From assembly GCA_001801485.1 (NCBI GenBank), contig MGXV01000094.1, positions 935 to 11,952 of the forward strand: a stretch of 11,018 nucleotides of DNA, written 5' to 3'. Positions within the stretch are counted from its first letter, which is position 1; each line of letters begins with the position of its first letter. Source of the DNA: Gammaproteobacteria bacterium RIFCSPHIGHO2_12_FULL_37_14. Lineage in GTDB: Bacteria; Pseudomonadota; Gammaproteobacteria; DSM-16500. The translations under genes and the position numbers were made by a program. Shown one piece after another: positions 7,219 through 11,018 of this stretch. The notes under the pieces are model-generated. The model saw only the letters and a list, made by a program, of their open reading frames with translations, was not told where the DNA came from and made no database searches.

Positions 7219-8493
7219 TCAAGCATATGCATTTACCTGCACAGGTTTTTCTTTCAGATAAAGTATCGAAAAAATAATCATGGTAACCCAATATAACGAG
7301 TAGCTCACCGCAAAGGCCATGGCACAACCAATCAATCCTTCATAGTGAACAAATATTACGGTAAGTAATACATGAGTTGCGGTGAAAGTCAGTTCCATCG
7401 CAAGACAGCCCTTCACCATGGCGCGAGCAACCAGAATATTATTAAGTATCCATGTATTTGCTCTTGCGAAATCACCCAATAGCTGGAATTTAAATAATGG
7501 TAAAACTGGCAAAAAACTTGTACTGTACATTAAAACAATGATTTTTTCCTTCAACAGAAAAACTAGTACAACTGCGATCAAAATAAGTGGCGATAAGTAA
7601 TAGTGACTCTTAATCACTTCAGTGCGCAACGCTTGCCTTGTTTTTAAGGATGAAAATTTTGGGATAAAATAAAAACCGAAGACCATTGTCATCAATGTCA
7701 AATAACTATTTGAAAGCCGCGTAATGGCTTGCCAATATCCCGCATCAGTCCAAGAAAGCGTATCAACTAAATATCGATTAATGATCATTAATGCAATTGG
7801 TTCGACTAATGCGGCCGAAAATGGAATACATGAATAGGTTAATAATCGTTTTATTCCAGCGAAATTTATCTTAGACAAAAATAACTGAATAGAAAACCAA
7901 CGAGACTTAATAACCAAATAAGTCGTTAAAAGACCAACAAAGGTTTGATTTAATGCAAAGCCAATTAAACCACCAATCAAACCAAAATATGTAATCAAAC
8001 CAGCTGTTGTTAAAAAATTACAGACTGTATTAGCTATCATGCAAATCGCGTATTTTTTTGCGTCCATTTCTGCATTTAGTATAGATAGACCGAGATTATT
8101 TAGAATAAATAACCCGATACCTACGCCAACTAAAATAATCATTCCCGGGTGCACTGTTGATTGAAAGACAGAATGAGAAATTATCCTGCTAAAAAACACT
8201 AACAAAATAAGTGCGATAACAAAAAAAGCGATATTGATCGCGAAAGCATTACTTAATATCCATGCCTTTTTTTCGAAATTTTCTTTATACTCTGAAACAT
8301 ATTTTACAACGCCTTCATTAATACCCGTCGGTATTGCAACACGTGATACTTGAATAAAGTTTTGAAATTGTTCAATAATCGCAATGCCTTTTGGGCCAAC
8401 ACTCACTGCAATGATTTTCCACATCACATACGTTAGAATCCCCTTAACTAAGGTAATAACGCTCATCAAGAAGGAGATTTTTAAAAAAGTCAT
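7219..8493 (-). CDS. wzx: O-antigen flippase, WzxE-like (MOP/PST family)
   Basis: A protein of 424 residues. The start is the ATG at 8493-8491, because AAGGA (8504-8500) stands six bases before it; the TTG at 8499 abuts that site and is too close. About 12 membrane segments are visible. Resemblance to WzxE is clear in the N-terminal T-L-V-K-G (about 15-19), V-S-V-G-P-K-G-I-A (about 31-39), N-E-G-V-V-K-Y-V-S-E-Y (about 58-68), L-S-W-T-D-A-G-Y-W-Q-A (middle) and F-Q-L-L-G-D-F-A-R (C-terminal third). Such proteins flip undecaprenyl-pyrophosphate-linked repeat units from the cytoplasmic to the periplasmic face, in exchange for protons in the best studied cases. It lies between the orphan frame and manC on the - strand. 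It is complete, so the window has two intact flippases of different families. Confidence 0.93.
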   Translation of the reverse strand: MTFLKISFLMSVITLVKGILTYVMWKIIAVSVGPKGIAIIEQFQNFIQVSRVAIPTGINEGVVKYVSEYKENFEKKAWILSNAFAINIAFFVIALILLVFFSRIISHSVFQSTVHPGMIILVGVGIGLFILNNLGLSILNAEMDAKKYAICMIANTVCNFLTTAGLITYFGLIGGLIGFALNQTFVGLLTTYLVIKSRWFSIQLFLSKINFAGIKRLLTYSCIPFSAALVEPIALMIINRYLVDTLSWTDAGYWQAITRLSNSYLTLMTMVFGFYFIPKFSSLKTRQALRTEVIKSHYYLSPLILIAVVLVFLLKEKIIVLMYSTSFLPVLPLFKFQLLGDFARANTWILNNILVARAMVKGCLAMELTFTATHVLLTVIFVHYEGLIGCAMAFAVSYSLYWVTMIIFSILYLKEKPVQVNAYA

Positions 8494-8517
8494 GAACAAT
8501 CCTTGTAATTTTATTTA

Positions 8518-8721
8518 TCAGGTTGTCTTTCGGAAATTCTCCAAAGATACGCCTTTGTACGGAAGGACTTTAGCATCACTAAGATCGGAAACAAAATTGG
8601 TCACGGTTTTTTGATCAAAAAATATTGTTTGGGGCACATTCAATCTATCAAAAACTTTAAGAAGATTTCTATAAAATGATAATTTCCTAAGATTTTGAAA
8701 ATACTCAAAAAAATGCAGCAT
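8518..8721 (-). CDS. Orphan 67-codon frame, possible gene fragment
   Basis: An ATG at 8721 opens a 67-residue frame ending 24 bases before wzx on the same strand. I do not recognise the protein. It begins with an aromatic and basic helix-like stretch (MLHFFEYFQNLRKL), has no membrane segment or known motif, and ends in YKGVSLENFRKTT. No Shine-Dalgarno site precedes the ATG. A plausible -10/-35 pair lies just upstream, and the frame sits in line with wzx. It could be a real small gene, the remnant of a longer biosynthetic gene, or a chance frame in the wzx leader. Confidence 0.3.
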   Translation of the reverse strand: MLHFFEYFQNLRKLSFYRNLLKVFDRLNVPQTIFFDQKTVTNFVSDLSDAKVLPYKGVSLENFRKTT

Positions 8722-8740
8722 TTTAATAGATAATAAATAA

Positions 8741-8768
8741 ATTGTATCCTACATTCCTAGACCCTCAA
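8741..8768 (-). promoter_or_regulatory. Candidate sigma-70 promoter for orphan-wzx
   Basis: Reading the - strand, TTGAGG (8768-8763) is followed after 16 bases by TACAAT (8746-8741), five of six matches to the -10 consensus. Transcription would begin near 8734, just ahead of the orphan frame and about 240 bases before wzx. It is the best promoter-like pair in the 406-base stretch between the wzx start and the gene at 8906. Confidence 0.4.
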
Positions 8769-8781
8769 AACAATTTTTTTG

Positions 8782-8806
8782 AATTAACCTAAGAAATAGG
8801 TTAATT
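8782..8806. repeat. Perfect inverted repeat next to the manC relic
   Basis: AATTAACCT (8782-8790) and AGGTTAATT (8798-8806) are perfect nine-base arms around AAGAAAT. A T-run precedes the repeat on the + strand and none follows on either strand, so a terminator is unlikely. It lies 16 bases from the manC relic, near the junction of two oppositely oriented gene blocks, and may be an operator or a rearrangement scar. Confidence 0.45.
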
Positions 8807-8822
8807 TGCATCAAATCAACCG

Positions 8823-8876
8823 CTTGAAATCATAGAAATACAATTAGGTTCCTATTTAGGCGAAGATGATATTTAA
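8823..8876 (+). pseudogene. 3'-end relic of a second manC
   Basis: In the frame starting at 8823, 17 codons read LEIIEIQLGSYLGEDDI and then stop with TAA at 8874-8876. This is the conserved C-terminal segment of ManC/AlgA-type enzymes. Over 16 codons it matches the end of the intact manC in this window at 15 residues (one V/I change). The DNA differs at 10 of 48 positions, nearly all silent, so it is not a recent copy of that gene but comes from a separate manC lineage that was under selection. The rest of the gene is missing: a stop lies seven codons upstream in frame, and the usual V-R-F-E-D-x-Y-G-R tail is absent. It lies on the + strand, just before the SDR gene, implying that a manC once preceded wbpV-wbpL-type genes here. 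Confidence 0.8.
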
Positions 8877-8905
8877 TGGCGTATAACATAATGGATGAGT
8901 CGTGA

Positions 8906-9889
8906 ATGGCAAAAGTACTTGTCACAGGTGCAACAGGATTTATTGGCCGATTTTTGGTTTCCCATCTATTAAAGCAATCTGTTTCTGTTCGCATACTGGT
9001 AAGAAATCATCTTCGCGATGATTTTCCTGCAACTGTTCAACAATTTATAGGTGATTTGGCAGAGCCAAATGGACTAATTGATGCCATGAAAGGGATTGAT
9101 ATTGTCTTTCATTTAGCAGGTTATGCGCATGCATGGAAAGATAATCAAGAAAGTGCAGCAAAACATCATCAAACAAATTTAATCGGTACGAAAAATTGCT
9201 TAGAGGCGAGTGTCCTTGTTGGAGTAAAAAAATTTATTTTTTTTAGTACGATCAAAGCGGTTGGTGATTCAGATCATTGTATCGATGAAAAATGGAATGC
9301 GCCACCTGATACACCGTATGGCAAAGCGAAAAGAGCAGCAGAAGCGCAGATGTTAGAAAACGCTTTGGCAAACGATATGCATGTTTGTGTATTGAGATTG
9401 GCACTGGTTTATGGTCCACATCTCAAGGGTAATTTATATCAGATGTTACGTGCAATTGATAAAGGTTATTTTTTACCGGTCCCACCCGTAAAAAATCATC
9501 ATTCACTCATCAGTGTTTACGATGTTTGTCAAGCGGCATGGCTCGCAGCCAATTGTGAGGTAGCAAATGGAAAAATTTATTTTTTGGCAGAGCAGAAAAG
9601 CTATTCAACTTATCAAATTTATTCTTTAATGCGAAAAGCGCTAGGCTATTCAACCCCTACTTGGTCAATCCCATTATGGGTTTTTAGGCAATTAGCAATG
9701 ATAGGAGATCACGCTGAACGTTTGATTAAAAGTCGTTTACCTTTTAACAGCCAAGCATATCACAAATTATTCGGCTCATCGTATTGTAGTGCGAATGCTA
9801 TTCAACATGAATTGGGATTTTGTACGCAATATGCACTAGCGGACTTATTACCTCAAATTATTACAACTTATCGAGCAGGTAAAACATGA
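8906..9889 (+). CDS. WbpV-like NAD-dependent sugar-nucleotide epimerase/reductase (extended SDR)
   Basis: A protein of 327 residues from ATG 8906, with GGATGAG six bases upstream. It has a Rossmann fold with T-G-A-T-G-F-I-G (G8, G11, G14), D-I-V-F-H-L-A-G (about 65-72), the S-T-I-K-A-V-G segment with catalytic S114/T115, and Y138-x3-K142. The downstream pattern Y-G-P-x2-K-G-N, L-P-V-P-P-V and H-S-L-I-S-V-Y-D-V resembles WbpV/WreQ enzymes. These reduce the 4-keto group of UDP-2-acetamido-2,6-dideoxy-hexulose to UDP-D-QuiNAc or UDP-D-FucNAc. UDP-glucose/GlcNAc 4-epimerase is the main alternative. The pairing with a WbpL-like transferase (4-base ATGA overlap) favours the WbpV reading. The 4,6-dehydratase (WbpM type) that would make its substrate is not in the window. 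No convincing promoter is visible upstream, where the manC relic lies. Confidence 0.9.
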   Translation: MAKVLVTGATGFIGRFLVSHLLKQSVSVRILVRNHLRDDFPATVQQFIGDLAEPNGLIDAMKGIDIVFHLAGYAHAWKDNQESAAKHHQTNLIGTKNCLEASVLVGVKKFIFFSTIKAVGDSDHCIDEKWNAPPDTPYGKAKRAAEAQMLENALANDMHVCVLRLALVYGPHLKGNLYQMLRAIDKGYFLPVPPVKNHHSLISVYDVCQAAWLAANCEVANGKIYFLAEQKSYSTYQIYSLMRKALGYSTPTWSIPLWVFRQLAMIGDHAERLIKSRLPFNSQAYHKLFGSSYCSANAIQHELGFCTQYALADLLPQIITTYRAGKT

Positions 9890-10869
9890 TATCAATGTGG
9901 ATCCTGCTTCCGATGATTTTTTTTATTTCTGTCATATTTACGGGATTAATTCGGCTTTATGTCATTCATAAAAACATGTTCGATATTCCAAATAACCGCA
10001 GTTCGCATGATGAGCCAACTCCACGAGGAGGAGGGGTATCGATTGTTTTGTTATTTACTTGCTCGACAATATGGCTATATTTGCAAAATCTAATTTCTTT
10101 ATCTCTTTTTTATGCTTTAAATGGGGGTTTCATCATCGCCATCATTGGGTGGTTAGATGATATCTTTATTATTCACCCACTATGGCGTGGTGTTGTGCAC
10201 ATATTGGTTGCCATATGGGCTGTCTATTGGATAGGTGGATTAGCCAATTTTCCGTTCAGCATAGGCTATCCTTTAGCAATGATCAGTATCATTTGGTGTA
10301 TCAATTTGTATAATTTTATGGATGGCATTGATGGTTTGGCTGCAACAGAAGGTTTATGTATGAGTATAGTGGTCGCATTTATATTAAGTTTATATGGTTT
10401 CTCAAACATGAGTTTGCTTTGTTTGTTGCTAGCCGCTTCCATTGCAGGATTTTTGGTGTGGAATTGGCCGCCAGCAAAAATATTTATGGGGGACGTCGGA
10501 AGTGGGTATTTAGGTTACGTGTTTGCTGTCCTTGCCCTCTCAACTGCCAATACACATCTGTTACCACTCACATTTTGGATGACAATTTCTGCTCTATTTT
10601 TATGTGACGCGACATGGACAGTTTTGTTTCGATTATGGAGAGGTGAACGATTGTATGAAGCGCATCGAGAACATGCATATCAACGTTTGGTGCAAAATGG
10701 GATAAGCCATTTTAACGTCACAATCAGTGCAGCGATGATTAATATATTTGTATTATTCCCTATTGCAATCCTTATGCTTTATTATCCTTCGTTACAATTT
10801 CAATTATTGAGTTTTTTATTGGCGATGTTATTTGTGGTATGGAATTCAATAAGAAAAACAAGAGCATAA
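9886..10869 (+). CDS. Polyprenyl-phosphate sugar-1-phosphate transferase (WbpL/WecA type)
   Basis: A protein of 327 residues from ATG 9886, with AGG seven bases upstream and a start that overlaps the previous stop (ATGA). It has about ten to eleven membrane segments. The PF00953 family motifs are complete: D-I-P-N-N-R-S-S-H with T-P-R-G-G-G (33-50), the Mg-binding L-D-D at 90-92, N-L-Y-N-F-M-D-G-I-D-G (140-150), F-M-G-D-V-G-S-G-Y (200-208), and the cytoplasmic H-R-E-H-A-Y-Q-R-L (260-268). It transfers a sugar-1-phosphate from a UDP-sugar to undecaprenyl phosphate and so starts the repeat unit on the cytoplasmic face. By its WbpV-like partner, the sugar is probably QuiNAc or FucNAc; GlcNAc, as for WecA, is the alternative. 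It is complete and ends just where base composition changes. Confidence 0.93.
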   Translation: MISMWILLPMIFFISVIFTGLIRLYVIHKNMFDIPNNRSSHDEPTPRGGGVSIVLLFTCSTIWLYLQNLISLSLFYALNGGFIIAIIGWLDDIFIIHPLWRGVVHILVAIWAVYWIGGLANFPFSIGYPLAMISIIWCINLYNFMDGIDGLAATEGLCMSIVVAFILSLYGFSNMSLLCLLLAASIAGFLVWNWPPAKIFMGDVGSGYLGYVFAVLALSTANTHLLPLTFWMTISALFLCDATWTVLFRLWRGERLYEAHREHAYQRLVQNGISHFNVTISAAMINIFVLFPIAILMLYYPSLQFQLLSFLLAMLFVVWNSIRKTRA

Positions 10870-11018
10870 GACCCCTTGCTACTGGTTATCAATAAGTCAC
10901 TGTTAGCATCTTCGCTTAACTGTACGCTTTTATTATCAGCTGCCATTGCTTCTTTACTTTGGCCACGACAGGGTGGTCGTGCACCAATCAGGAACTTGGT
11001 GTTGATTCAACACAAGAA
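10870..11018. other. Right-edge segment without an assignable gene, richer in GC
   Basis: These 149 bases are about 44% GC by direct count, clearly above the AT-rich genes beside them. On the + strand the reading frame of the preceding gene stays open after its stop through to the window edge (49 codons, hydrophobic then basic) but has no ATG. On the - strand there is no long frame that resembles a known protein. A perfect six-base hairpin, CACGAC/GTCGTG, lies at 10964-10981 with no T-run. It could be the edge of an insertion element or the leader of the next gene; the window stops too soon to tell. Confidence 0.35.

Noticed and set aside
10964..10981. CACGAC/GTCGTG hairpin as a terminator of the right-hand operon
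   Set aside because: The stem is short and no T-run follows on either strand.
1..11018. CRISPR array, tRNA or rRNA genes, phage or defence genes
   Set aside because: No regularly spaced direct repeats, no cloverleaf-like or rRNA-like segments, and no nuclease, integrase or phage structural motifs were seen; nearly all of the window is accounted for by glycan genes.

Overview
The window is part of a cell-surface polysaccharide locus (O-antigen or capsule/exopolysaccharide) of a Gram-negative bacterium. The DNA is AT-rich throughout, except for the last 150 bases. The gene families are those of Wzx/Wzy-type glycan assembly in Gammaproteobacteria, and the low GC would suit a Legionellales-like organism. 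That placement is an inference; no gene seen here fixes the genus.

Left block, bases 1-5468, + strand: a tightly packed run of five genes with overlaps or gaps of no more than 11 bases. It holds the 3' part of a CgeB-like glycosyltransferase, an O-antigen ligase/polymerase-type membrane protein, a NodB-type polysaccharide deacetylase without a signal peptide, a GT4 glycosyltransferase, and a MurJ/MviN-family flippase. The block ends at a convergent junction with an inverted repeat at 5464-5523.

Middle block, 5570-8721, - strand: manC (a two-domain GDP-mannose pyrophosphorylase/phosphomannose isomerase) lies downstream of a WzxE-like O-antigen flippase. A 67-codon orphan reading frame of unknown identity precedes the flippase, with a plausible promoter upstream. 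The manC-wzx gap is AT-rich and carries two dyad symmetries.

Right block, 8823-10869, + strand: a short relic of the 3' end of a second, different manC is followed by a WbpV-like SDR sugar-nucleotide reductase/epimerase. This overlaps by 4 bases a WbpL/WecA-type polyprenyl-phosphate sugar-1-phosphate transferase. The last 149 bases are visibly richer in GC and contain no gene I can assign.

Working model: the WbpV/WbpL pair makes and loads the first sugar (D-QuiNAc- or D-FucNAc-type, by analogy) onto undecaprenyl phosphate. ManC supplies GDP-mannose. The two glycosyltransferases extend the unit and the deacetylase may trim an N-acetyl group. A flippase (Wzx and/or the MurJ-like protein) moves the lipid-linked unit across the inner membrane, and the Wzy/WaaL-like protein polymerises or ligates it. 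The most notable points are the manC relic facing an intact manC across a 3.2-kb segment, which marks past rearrangement, and a MurJ homologue that lacks two arginines essential in E. coli MurJ and sits beside a conventional Wzx.
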